A stretch of DNA of 8,991 nt from Caldithrix sp. RBG_13_44_9 (lineage in GTDB: Bacteria > Calditrichota > Calditrichia > RBG-13-44-9): NCBI GenBank assembly GCA_001771055.1, contig MESS01000092.1, forward strand, positions 17,063 to 26,053. The letters run 5' to 3'. The notes under the pieces were generated by a model, which was given only the letters and a program-made list of their open reading frames with translations, did not search any database and was not told the DNA's origin. This document shows, one piece after another, positions 1 through 6,279 of this stretch (position 1 is its first letter; each line of letters begins with the position of its first letter). The translations under genes were made by a program, and so were the position numbers.

Positions 1-777
1 CACTGGAGAGTTAGGTGCCTTGCGCTTTCCAATTTCCGGAATATAGGCGGCATCAAATTGGAGTTCTCCGTCCACCATCAGACCGGGATCAATCTTTTTG
101 ATCAATTGAGTGGCCTCAATCACTTTGTCGGCCAGCGGATGCTCGGCACTTCCTTTGGTCGAAAAGGATAACATGGCGATTTTAGGATCAGTCCCTACCA
201 AACCTTTGTGGGTATTGGCAGAACTGATGGCAATACTGGCCAGCTGTTCGGGATCGGGATCCGGAATGACAGCGCAATCGGCAAAGGTCAAAATCTGACC
301 CTTGGGCAAGACCATGATAAAGCAGCTGGACACCACTTTGACCTTTGGCATGAGTCCGATAATTTGAATGGCAGCCCGAAGCACATCACCGGTGGTATTT
401 ATCGAACCAGCTACCGCCCCGGCTGCTTTTCCCTCCCTCACCAGCATGGCACCATAATACAGTGGATTAAGCATGGTTTCCCGGGCTTTTTCCGGGGTCA
501 TGCCTTTATGTTTTCTTAACTCATAATAGGTTTGGCTGTAAGTATTCATATCCGGAGACGTAACTGGATTTAAAACCTGAATTCCTTTAAGATTGAGATG
601 TAATTTCTCTGAAATTTTCTGAATTGCAGCAGGATCACCAATGAGAATGGGCTCGGCAATTTTCTCATCTCGCAGTTTGACGGCAGCCTGTATCACTCTT
701 TCCTCGGTACCTTCCGGCAGGACGATTGGTTTTACTCTTTTTTTTGCCTGGTTCTTGATCTGGTCAATAATGTTCAT
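1..777 (-). CDS. pta: Phosphate acetyltransferase, N-terminal 259 residues (runs off left edge)
   Basis: Phosphotransacetylase interconverts acetyl-CoA plus phosphate and acetyl phosphate plus CoA in the cytoplasm, usually paired with acetate kinase. The reading frame is open from an ATG at 777 to base 1, so roughly the last 70 residues of a ~330-residue enzyme are missing. Family features seen: the N-terminal LPEGTEERV motif (residues 20-28), NPLYYGAMLVREGKAAGAVAG (about 104-124) followed by TTGDVLRAA, the TFADCAVIPDPDPEQLA segment (164-180), and DGELQFDAA (236-244). The start is supported by AGAAGGA about 7 nt upstream and by the usual short N-terminal helix before the LPEG motif. It is transcribed in the same direction as the coaD operon but is separated from it by 132 bp with a probable terminator and its own promoter. 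No acetate kinase gene is visible; it may lie beyond the left edge. The family call is firm. A phosphate butyryltransferase is less likely given the motif set. Confidence 0.95.
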   Translation of the reverse strand, partial: MNIIDQIKNQAKKRVKPIVLPEGTEERVIQAAVKLRDEKIAEPILIGDPAAIQKISEKLHLNLKGIQVLNPVTSPDMNTYSQTYYELRKHKGMTPEKARETMLNPLYYGAMLVREGKAAGAVAGSINTTGDVLRAAIQIIGLMPKVKVVSSCFIMVLPKGQILTFADCAVIPDPDPEQLASIAISSANTHKGLVGTDPKIAMLSFSTKGSAEHPLADKVIEATQLIKKIDPGLMVDGELQFDAAYIPEIGKRKAPNSPV

Positions 778-819
778 GCTTTAATCCTTCTGTTAGTCAA
801 TGTACATAAACAAAATTTA

Positions 820-847
820 AATTTAATAAGAATTAAAAGCTTATCAA
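820..847 (-). promoter_or_regulatory. Candidate sigma70-type promoter for pta
   Basis: On the minus strand TTGATA (847-842) and TAAATT (825-820) are separated by 16 bp. They match the consensus hexamers at 5 and 4 of 6 positions. Transcription would start near 813, giving a leader of about 35 nt before the pta ATG. The surroundings are very AT-rich, so a chance match is possible. Confidence 0.4.
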
Positions 848-873
848 TATTTTTCTTTTTTCCTGATGGGTTT

Positions 874-900
874 AAAAAGGTGTTAATTGAGAATTAACCC
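874..900 (-). terminator. Probable rho-independent terminator after coaD
   Basis: On the minus strand, 10 bp past the coaD stop codon, GTTAATT and AATTAAC form a perfect 7-bp stem around a 3-nt loop (arms 898-892 and 888-882). The stem is followed by ACC and a run of five T (878-874). The stem is AT-rich and the T-run short, so termination may be modest. The position, between the end of the five-gene operon and the pta promoter, fits a terminator well. Confidence 0.5.
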
Positions 901-909
901 GGGTAAGTA

Positions 910-1401
910 TCAGGGTTGGGAGATTTTTTTCAGCAGGGCCCGTTTTACTGTCGGCGGGACAAAATTAGATACATCACCTCCCAGCCGGGCCACTTCTTTG
1001 ACGATGGTGGAATTGAGATAGGTATATTTTTCATGGGGCATCATGAAGACGGTAGAGATTTCATCTGCCAGGCGGCGGTTCATGAGCGCCATTTGCAGTT
1101 CATATTCGAAGTCTGATACCGCCCGCAGTCCCCGGATGATTGCCGTAGCTTTTTTCTGCCGGGCAAAATTCACCAGTAAACCATCGAAGCCCTCGATCCG
1201 GACTCGCTTTTTTTCCTGATGATTACCCAGTACCTGCTCAATCAACTCTTTCCTTTCTGTCAAGGTAAACAGCGGGCTTTTTGCCGGATTGATGGCCACA
1301 GTGATAATGATTTCATCGAAAAGTTTGATGGCCCGGTTCAATATGTCCAAATGTCCATAAGTAATAGGATCAAAAGTTCCGGGATAGATTGCTCTTTTCA
1401 T
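910..1401 (-). CDS. coaD: Phosphopantetheine adenylyltransferase (pantetheine-phosphate adenylyltransferase)
   Basis: CoaD transfers AMP from ATP to 4'-phosphopantetheine, giving dephospho-CoA, the penultimate step of coenzyme A synthesis; it is cytoplasmic and usually hexameric. The 163-residue product has the normal family length. It shows the nucleotidyltransferase signature PGTFDPITYGH (residues 7-17, TxGH-type motif), RGLRAVSDFEYE (90-101), and the C-terminal NSTIVKEVARLGGDVSNFVP block (130-149), where N130 replaces the more usual serine of the SSTxVKE motif. The frame is open upstream to 1485, but the ATG at 1401 is chosen because MKRAIYPGTFDP is the canonical N-terminus. The extra 28 residues would lie inside rsmD and resemble nothing. 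The start overlaps the rsmD stop as ATGA, which implies translational coupling. A purine-rich AAAGGGA lies just upstream. rsmD-coaD is a common bacterial gene pair. Confidence 0.96.
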   Translation of the reverse strand: MKRAIYPGTFDPITYGHLDILNRAIKLFDEIIITVAINPAKSPLFTLTERKELIEQVLGNHQEKKRVRIEGFDGLLVNFARQKKATAIIRGLRAVSDFEYELQMALMNRRLADEISTVFMMPHEKYTYLNSTIVKEVARLGGDVSNFVPPTVKRALLKKISQP

Positions 1402-1949
1402 CCCATTCCCTTTCTTCCAAAAAAAGTGATGAGGCTGCGGTCGAATTTTTTTTGCCGCAGGATTTCGTAAATGTTTGTTTCCCACTCAATCTCATGGGTT
1501 CGTTCACTCTCCAGTACAAAAATTCCATAATTTGAAAGATTTTCTTGTAAAAAAGTGAGCGGAAGTAATTCTATGTAATGACTCCATTTAAAAGGAGGAT
1601 CGGCAAAAATGAGATCAAATGGTTCTCTGTTCTGGCGAAGAAATGTTAAAGCGTTCTTCTGCGAGATATGATAGTTATCATGAATATTAATGCGGTTCAG
1701 ATTTTTTTTCAATACTTTGATGGATTGAAATGAAATATCGACAAAAGTGACCTGGTTGGCACCGCGGCTGAATGACTCCAGCCCCAGACTACCTGTTCCC
1801 GAAAAAAGATCCAATACTCTGGTATCTTTCACAAAGTCAGACAAAATATCAAAAATATACTCCTTTATCCGGTCAGTGGTTGGTCTAATAGATTGATCAT
1901 TGGCCGAGTAAATATGTCTGCCTTTGTATTTTCCAGCAATAATGCGCAT
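1398..1949 (-). CDS. rsmD: 16S rRNA (guanine(966)-N(2))-methyltransferase RsmD
   Basis: RsmD methylates N2 of G966 in 16S rRNA during small-subunit assembly, using S-adenosylmethionine. The 183-residue product has the usual family length. It shows MRIIAGKYKGR at the N-terminus, the RsmD-typical RPTTDRIKEYIFDIL (22-36), the SAM-binding motif I DLFSGTGSLGLE (47-58), the acidic end of strand 2 in VTFVDIS (67-73), and the catalytic DPPF of N2/N6 methyltransferases (117-120). The ATG at 1949 has no obvious Shine-Dalgarno sequence. It lies 16 bp after the stop of the upstream PilN/O-like gene, so it may depend on coupling. Its 3' end overlaps the coaD start by 4 bp. Function is assigned from motifs; the family call is secure. 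Confidence 0.95.
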   Translation of the reverse strand: MRIIAGKYKGRHIYSANDQSIRPTTDRIKEYIFDILSDFVKDTRVLDLFSGTGSLGLESFSRGANQVTFVDISFQSIKVLKKNLNRINIHDNYHISQKNALTFLRQNREPFDLIFADPPFKWSHYIELLPLTFLQENLSNYGIFVLESERTHEIEWETNIYEILRQKKFDRSLITFFGRKGMG

Positions 1950-1965
1950 AAAGTGTTCTAGATAC

Positions 1966-3069
1966 TTACTTGGGATTTATTTGTGATACATTTAAGCGAG
2001 CAGACAGGTGATTATCTGAAAAAGTAATAAAATTGGATGGATTAAGAGCCAACTTATTGATGCGGGCAGCGGGATAATTCGTAACAATATCATTTAAAAA
2101 ATTGATCATATTGTCCCGATTCCCGCTGAGATTCAGGTAATAAGAATTTTCAAAGAAGGTCTGGTTATCCTTTCTTTTGCCAGATTTTATTTTTTCCAGA
2201 TTGATTTTATGTTTTTTTGCCAGATTTTGCATCTCACTGTCAAAAGCTGGAACGGCACCGACATTTGCTGCAGAAATTACGGCGGTGGGAATTTGAACCG
2301 GTTTTACTTTGGTTTTCAAATCGGCAAAATACATGGAAGTGTTACCCAGATTTTTTTTCTGGGAGGAGATCGTCTTAAAATTGAGCCCGGCAATATCTTT
2401 GTTCAGGTCATTTTTAAATTGAGCAATTTTATTTTCCGAATCTGAAACCAGGGTGATATTTATTTCGGTGGTGCTGAGGATAATCAAAGAATATCGGACT
2501 GCATTAGATTTTTTCGAGATGAGATGCTGCAGCTGGTTGTACGTGAACTGGTTTATGGCAACATTCTGCTGAAAAACCGGAGGGATGGCCACAGTTTTTT
2601 CGGCCGACGGAACGGTCTGCTCGGTTTTAGTGGTGGCAGGTGTTTTACTCTTTTTAAAGAAGGGAATATTATTCAATCCGTCAGTCAATTGATAGATTCC
2701 CACACTTCCTGCTGAAATGATCAAAACCACTCCAATGATAATTAAAATATTTTTTTTCGAGCTGCCCGAAGAATAATCATCCCATTTTTCTTCAACTACC
2801 TCCAGGGGTTGCTGCTCCCGGAATCGCATTTTCTTTGCCGGTCCCGTTTCTATTTCAGATATGAATTGAAATTCCTCTTCCTTAACCGCTGGTTGAATTT
2901 CTGGTTCGGGTTGAACTTCGGAAATATCGAGAGGGGTGAGGATCATGTCTGCTTCGCTGGCCGTTTGTTTCTCGGTTTTTTTCGGCGGTATTTCAGCGGT
3001 TCTCGGAATTTCTTTTGCTTTTTCCGTGGTTTTTAACGGAATACTATTTTTTAAATTAATCTTGACCAT
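1966..3069 (-). CDS. Single-pass inner-membrane protein, divergent PilN/PilO-like
   Basis: Not recognised as a named family with certainty. Seen: 367 residues; an N-terminus MVKINLK; a long low-complexity region rich in K, E, P and T (about 10-105); one hydrophobic segment (about 107-127, NILIIIGVVLIISAGSVGIY); a T/K/P-rich stretch (140-165); then two alpha/beta regions, about 173-255 and 277-367. The cytoplasm-TM-periplasm layout is inferred. In type IV pilus PilN, a short N-terminal INLLP-type peptide binds PilM; the INLK at residues 4-7 could be a variant. The last region (YYLNLSGNRDNMINFLNDIV followed by INKLAL and LSARLNV) has the pattern of the ferredoxin-like domain of PilO or PilN. 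The gene starts 11 bp after the PilM-like stop, with AGGT about 5 nt before the ATG. I infer a platform protein that bridges the PilM-like protein and the periplasm. Alternative: an unrelated membrane-anchored protein. Confidence 0.6.
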   Translation of the reverse strand: MVKINLKNSIPLKTTEKAKEIPRTAEIPPKKTEKQTASEADMILTPLDISEVQPEPEIQPAVKEEEFQFISEIETGPAKKMRFREQQPLEVVEEKWDDYSSGSSKKNILIIIGVVLIISAGSVGIYQLTDGLNNIPFFKKSKTPATTKTEQTVPSAEKTVAIPPVFQQNVAINQFTYNQLQHLISKKSNAVRYSLIILSTTEINITLVSDSENKIAQFKNDLNKDIAGLNFKTISSQKKNLGNTSMYFADLKTKVKPVQIPTAVISAANVGAVPAFDSEMQNLAKKHKINLEKIKSGKRKDNQTFFENSYYLNLSGNRDNMINFLNDIVTNYPAARINKLALNPSNFITFSDNHLSARLNVSQINPK

Positions 3070-3080
3070 TTTACCTGATG

Positions 3081-4025
3081 TTAATTGATGAGTGAGATAC
3101 TGGAAATTGATTCAATGAATTTATAAATCTCTTCATGGGAAAGTTGGGGATCGGCAAAATTGATGTGATAAGCAGTCGATGCATCAAAATTGAACAGGTT
3201 AATGGGAATTTGTATCCGGCTTCTCATAAAATCCAGCCACTCCGGTCGGAAAAAATAACCGAAATTATAAATAGTTTGTATATCGTACAGAGGTTGATCC
3301 AGCACCCTGGGTTGTTGGATTTCAAAGAAAAGATTGGAAAATCCATTAGCCAGATCAAATTCGGTGATATTTTCTATCAAGTCCAGCTTAGGATTATAGG
3401 GACGGAAAAAATAATCCCGGAAATTTTGATGATCGGTTATGATTGCTTCCAGTCCACGGCGATGCCAGCCCAGCAGTAAACATTGGCTGCTGGAATTCGG
3501 AAAAAACAACCGGAATAATTCTTCGATGGTAAAACAGCTGGGAGTGATGGTTTCCAGTTCTAATTGTGCTTTTTCAAATATTTTTTCGAAAAACTCCAGA
3601 ATCGTTTTTCGGACTGCAATTGCTAATACTACCCGGGTAACACCTGAATCCCCATAATATTCAGGAAGAAAGATACTGTAATTTTGGCTCGATTCGTCCC
3701 AGGACTTTTCAAATTCATAAGCAACAAAATCCTGCTGCATTTCTGGGGTGATAGTTTCATCCAGCATAATTTTTTTAATGATGGCAAAACGGCCCGGAAA
3801 AGTCAAATGGATCTTTTTGTTTTGAAATTGCTGAGTGTGAGCCATTTCCTTAAGCAAGGCAGAAATTTGGGTAATTGATGACTTTTTCTGAATGGATTGG
3901 TGATGAATAAATAGGGGCAGCGTTTGAAAAGCTGCCCTTTGGATGGTAATCGTTTTTTCCTTTTTGGATAACTCACTCCAGATCAGCGAGTCTTCTCTGA
4001 TCGAGATACTAGCAATATCCGTCAC
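3081..4025 (-). CDS. PilM-like actin-fold protein, degenerate nucleotide site
   Basis: A 314-residue soluble protein with no membrane segment. Its central part has the PilM/GspL cytoplasmic pattern: IHLTFPGRFAIIKKIMLDE (72-90), a helix containing AYEFEKSW (102-109), then VTRVVLAIAVRKTILEFFEKIFEKAQLELETI (129-160), like the PilM vl-va-k---v-----+-aGL----id block. PilM is a cytoplasmic actin-like ATPase-fold protein that docks PilN at the inner membrane. The N-terminus (DIASISIREDSLIWSEL, 3-19) sits where PilM has its glycine-rich DxGxxxxK phosphate loop, but neither the glycine nor the lysine is there. No later GGG adenine motif is seen. ATP binding is therefore doubtful. Translation starts at GTG: GAGGT lies about 6 nt upstream and overlaps the stop codon of the preceding gene, 9 bp away, so the two are probably coupled. 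Family assignment is by pattern only and moderately confident. Confidence 0.6.
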   Translation of the reverse strand: MTDIASISIREDSLIWSELSKKEKTITIQRAAFQTLPLFIHHQSIQKKSSITQISALLKEMAHTQQFQNKKIHLTFPGRFAIIKKIMLDETITPEMQQDFVAYEFEKSWDESSQNYSIFLPEYYGDSGVTRVVLAIAVRKTILEFFEKIFEKAQLELETITPSCFTIEELFRLFFPNSSSQCLLLGWHRRGLEAIITDHQNFRDYFFRPYNPKLDLIENITEFDLANGFSNLFFEIQQPRVLDQPLYDIQTIYNFGYFFRPEWLDFMRSRIQIPINLFNFDASTAYHINFADPQLSHEEIYKFIESISSISLIN

Positions 4026-4031
4026 TCTTTG

Positions 4032-4036
4032 ACCTC
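4032..4036 (-). promoter_or_regulatory. Ribosome binding site that fixes a GTG start
   Basis: On the minus strand the sequence TGAGGTCAAAGA immediately precedes GTG at 4025. GAGGT is a good Shine-Dalgarno at about 6 nt spacing, and its first two bases are the last two of the TGA stop of the upstream gene. This supports the GTG start of the PilM-like protein and suggests translational coupling. Confidence 0.6.
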
Positions 4037-5732
4037 ACTGTTCTTTTTCCCAGCTCTTTTCACCTGCAGCATAATTTCCGTGATTGATATGTTCCCTGGA
4101 AAATATAACATAAACCGATTGTTTCCTGCCTTCCAGAGCCTTTAACAATGCTTTTTCCAGAGATTTTTCAGTTTTCCGCAGGTTGCTTATATGAGTCGGA
4201 TTGAAAGTACCTTTTACCTCTTCCAGAAGTGGATAGATAGGTTGATAGGGTTCCACATTAGACTTTATCCTGCTCCGGACATTGGCCGGGAGTTTCATCC
4301 CGGCAATGGTTACATCGATTTCCTCAAGTTTCTGATGGTAGTAATCTATCTTCTTTTCCAGATCACTCAGGTTTGCCTTTTCCATCCGGCTGGCCAAGGT
4401 GTCAATTGGATTTAAGATATCCTCAATGGCTGGTTTGAGAACCGATAATTTCTTCTCCCTATCCACCAATTTGATGAATTCATAAACTTCGTTGGCATAG
4501 CGGTAGAAAAAGACAGATTTTATTTCTTCAAATTCTGCCTGCAGTTCTTTGATCTTCAAGAGCACATCAGTATATCTTTTCAATTCTTCCCGGTTTTGAT
4601 CCAGTACAATCTTGGTATTTTCAACAATGCCGGTCATGCGGGTAATGCGCTCGTACAGTGGCAGATCCCTGATGGGTTCAATACAGGCCTGGAACTCTTT
4701 TTGAATATCATCCAGCAAATTGGGGCATTCAATGGTGATTCTGGCTTTCACGGTATCGATGAGATAAAGCTTTTTGCAATCCGGACAAACGAAATCATTC
4801 TGGGTAAGATTGAGAATGATCGAATCATTCTCATTCAAGGTAGTAAGACTGGCGCCCTTGGTTAGAATGAAAAAATCAGGAGATAAAAATTTTTGATGTA
4901 ATTCCTTCAGATTTTGTTTTTCCACTTCCACGCTCTGAGCATCTTTGGTAGCACTGGAGGTATTGAGCAGTTGCAGGTTGGTATTAATCTGATCGATGAA
5001 TTTAGCTAAACGGTCCGCCACGCTGGAAACTTTGGCGATATCAGTAGCCCGTATATCATTAATCAATTTGGAAATTTTTGCATATTCTGCTCTCCAAAAT
5101 TGATTGAACCCCTCTCTCTCAATTTTGGAATAATAGAGGCCTAAAGAATCCGACGAATTAATCGCTCTGAGGACGGCGATTTGTAATGAAAAATCGGTGA
5201 CCGATTCTTTGAGGGTTCGTAATGAATCCACAAAAAGTTTACTGCGGGAAAAGTTTGGAAAGAGAGCGCTGGAATCCAGATTCATCATATCTCTGATGAT
5301 CTCTTCACTGGATGCAGCAATGTTCTCATATTTACGGAAATATCTTTCGTTCCCCACCAGGTCTCCGGTAATTTCAAAGGCAGCCTGTGACATTTTGGAA
5401 ATGTTCTGGATGCTGGGAACGGTTAAAATATTGTTCAATATCTTGGTGAAACTGTTCGTCAACGAAACTAATGATTGCCGGTGATTAATTCCTGAATCGT
5501 TTTGGACAAAGGTCAATAATTTCGAAAGCGAATCGGTGTAAGTATTGTTCTTTTGGTAATAAAACCGTTGGGCTTCATAAAGAGCATTCATGTTGTCGCG
5601 GCAAATTTTGCTCGTTTTGGCTTCTTCTTTCCAGATCTGATCCGGAAGAAAAATCACAGCGATTAACAGCAAAGCCATCAGAATAATGAATATTTCCAGG
5701 ATTATGGAACCTTTTGAGCCTTTTGCAGCCAT
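4035..5732 (-). CDS. Large pilin-like membrane-anchored helical protein (565 residues)
   Basis: No named family recognised. The N-terminus has the layout of a type IV prepilin or pseudopilin: a short basic leader ending KG (residues 7-8), a possible prepilin-peptidase cut after G8, glutamate at +5 of the mature form (E13, SIILE), and a hydrophobic helix (about 9-30). Next comes a pilin-like alpha1 continuation, ICRDNMNALYEAQRFYYQKNNTYTDSL (43-69), typical of pilins and pseudopilins. Ordinary pilins end within about 150-200 residues. This one continues with long helical, probably coiled-coil regions (about 80-285 and 360-540). Between them is a compact segment, FVCPDCKKLYLIDT then ITIECP, with cysteines 316, 319 and 336. 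A similar CP...Y...CP pattern closes many pseudopilins. Start: ATG with GGAGGT 4 nt upstream. First gene of the operon, 9 bp before the PilM-like gene. S at +1 in place of F or M is atypical, so processing is unproven. Alternative: a membrane-anchored coiled-coil scaffold. Confidence 0.65.
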   Translation of the reverse strand: MAAKGSKGSIILEIFIILMALLLIAVIFLPDQIWKEEAKTSKICRDNMNALYEAQRFYYQKNNTYTDSLSKLLTFVQNDSGINHRQSLVSLTNSFTKILNNILTVPSIQNISKMSQAAFEITGDLVGNERYFRKYENIAASSEEIIRDMMNLDSSALFPNFSRSKLFVDSLRTLKESVTDFSLQIAVLRAINSSDSLGLYYSKIEREGFNQFWRAEYAKISKLINDIRATDIAKVSSVADRLAKFIDQINTNLQLLNTSSATKDAQSVEVEKQNLKELHQKFLSPDFFILTKGASLTTLNENDSIILNLTQNDFVCPDCKKLYLIDTVKARITIECPNLLDDIQKEFQACIEPIRDLPLYERITRMTGIVENTKIVLDQNREELKRYTDVLLKIKELQAEFEEIKSVFFYRYANEVYEFIKLVDREKKLSVLKPAIEDILNPIDTLASRMEKANLSDLEKKIDYYHQKLEEIDVTIAGMKLPANVRSRIKSNVEPYQPIYPLLEEVKGTFNPTHISNLRKTEKSLEKALLKALEGRKQSVYVIFSREHINHGNYAAGEKSWEKEQ

Positions 5733-5814
5733 CTTACCTCCGAATGATTTGCTTTTATAACTTTAGTTTTTTTTTAGATTTACATAGCTATAATTTTAGG
5801 CATATTTAAAGAAA

Positions 5815-5843
5815 AGTTTACTAAAATAAGCTGGAAATGTCAA
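5815..5843 (-). promoter_or_regulatory. Sigma70-type promoter of the pilin-like/rsmD/coaD operon
   Basis: The minus strand carries a perfect TTGACA (5843-5838), a 17-bp spacer and TAAACT (5820-5815, 4 of 6 consensus matches). Transcription would begin near 5808, giving a 5' leader of about 75 nt before the ATG at 5732, which has a strong GGAGGT ribosome binding site. No other comparable promoter was seen inside the five-gene unit, so rsmD and coaD probably depend on this one. Confidence 0.6.
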
Positions 5844-5994
5844 TTGATTTTTCAAATTAAAATTATTGAACTATCCCGTATTATATCATCTTCCGGGTCA
5901 GTGAAGAAAATTTTAACTCAACTTTTTATTCTGTTTTAACCTAATAATTATTTATTATTTAATTCAAAGAAACTCATGAAAAATGGCCTATTTT

Positions 5995-6042
5995 GCCATT
6001 CAGAGCTAAGCGAAGGAATCTCATAAGTAGTTAACTCTGAAT
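5995..6042. repeat. Decayed palindromic intergenic repeat / hairpin
   Basis: ATTCAGAGCTAA (5998-6009) and TTAACTCTGAAT (6031-6042) are inverted repeats of 12 nt with one mismatch around a 21-nt loop containing GCGAAGGAATCTC. The left arm plus loop closely resembles a dispersed element built around TCTGAGCGAAGCGAAG followed by GAATCTC, which I recall from intergenic regions of various FCB-group, Chloroflexi and deltaproteobacterial genomes. The comparison is from memory. A second possible hairpin, AATGGC (5982-5987) with GCCATT (5995-6000), overlaps the left arm and would compete with it. Confidence 0.5.
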
Positions 6043-6100
6043 AAATATTTTCTCAAGAGAGCATCAAACCACTAAGGTAATTAACTGTCAAGAGAAGGAA

Positions 6101-6200
6101 TGAACCTGATCCCAGCGGGGCAAAAACATTACAGGTGAGACCTGGACGATCGCCTGACGCCTCGGTCATTTAGTGATGGATACAGGTCTGATCCGACATA
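6101..6200. other. GC-richer island with stem potential, function unknown
   Basis: By hand count this 100-bp segment is about 52% G+C inside an otherwise AT-rich spacer. AGACCTG (6138-6144) and CAGGTCT (6183-6189) form a perfect 7-bp stem enclosing 38 nt. CCC and GGG around 6111-6119 could form a small hairpin. It lies just upstream of the plus-strand promoter. It could be part of a structured RNA, a protein-binding region or the relic of a gene. No riboswitch class or RNA family was recognised. Confidence 0.3.
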
Positions 6201-6231
6201 GCAGATTGCAGATTTTAATTTTTTATTTACC

Positions 6232-6260
6232 TTGACTTTACTATTGGCATTCTCTAAAAT
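6232..6260 (+). promoter_or_regulatory. Sigma70-type promoter driving the ilvE leader
   Basis: TTGACT (6232-6237) and TAAAAT (6255-6260) are separated by exactly 17 bp and each matches the consensus at 5 of 6 positions. Transcription would start near 6267, about 130 nt before the ilvE start codon and upstream of the intrinsic terminator. No promoter fits in the 37 bp between terminator and gene, so ilvE expression from here must read through the terminator. Confidence 0.65.
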
Positions 6261-6279
6261 TTTTTGTCCGATTGAGGAA

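Noticed and set aside
110..519. Plus-strand open frames inside pta
   Set aside because: They are antisense shadows of the well-supported phosphate acetyltransferase frame and have no ribosome binding sites or family motifs. Similar shadows opposite the other genes were also dropped.
910..1485. Longer coaD starting at 1485 (191 residues)
   Set aside because: The extra 28 residues lie within rsmD in another frame and resemble no CoaD N-terminus. The start at 1401 gives the canonical MKRAIYPGTFDP and an ATGA overlap with rsmD.
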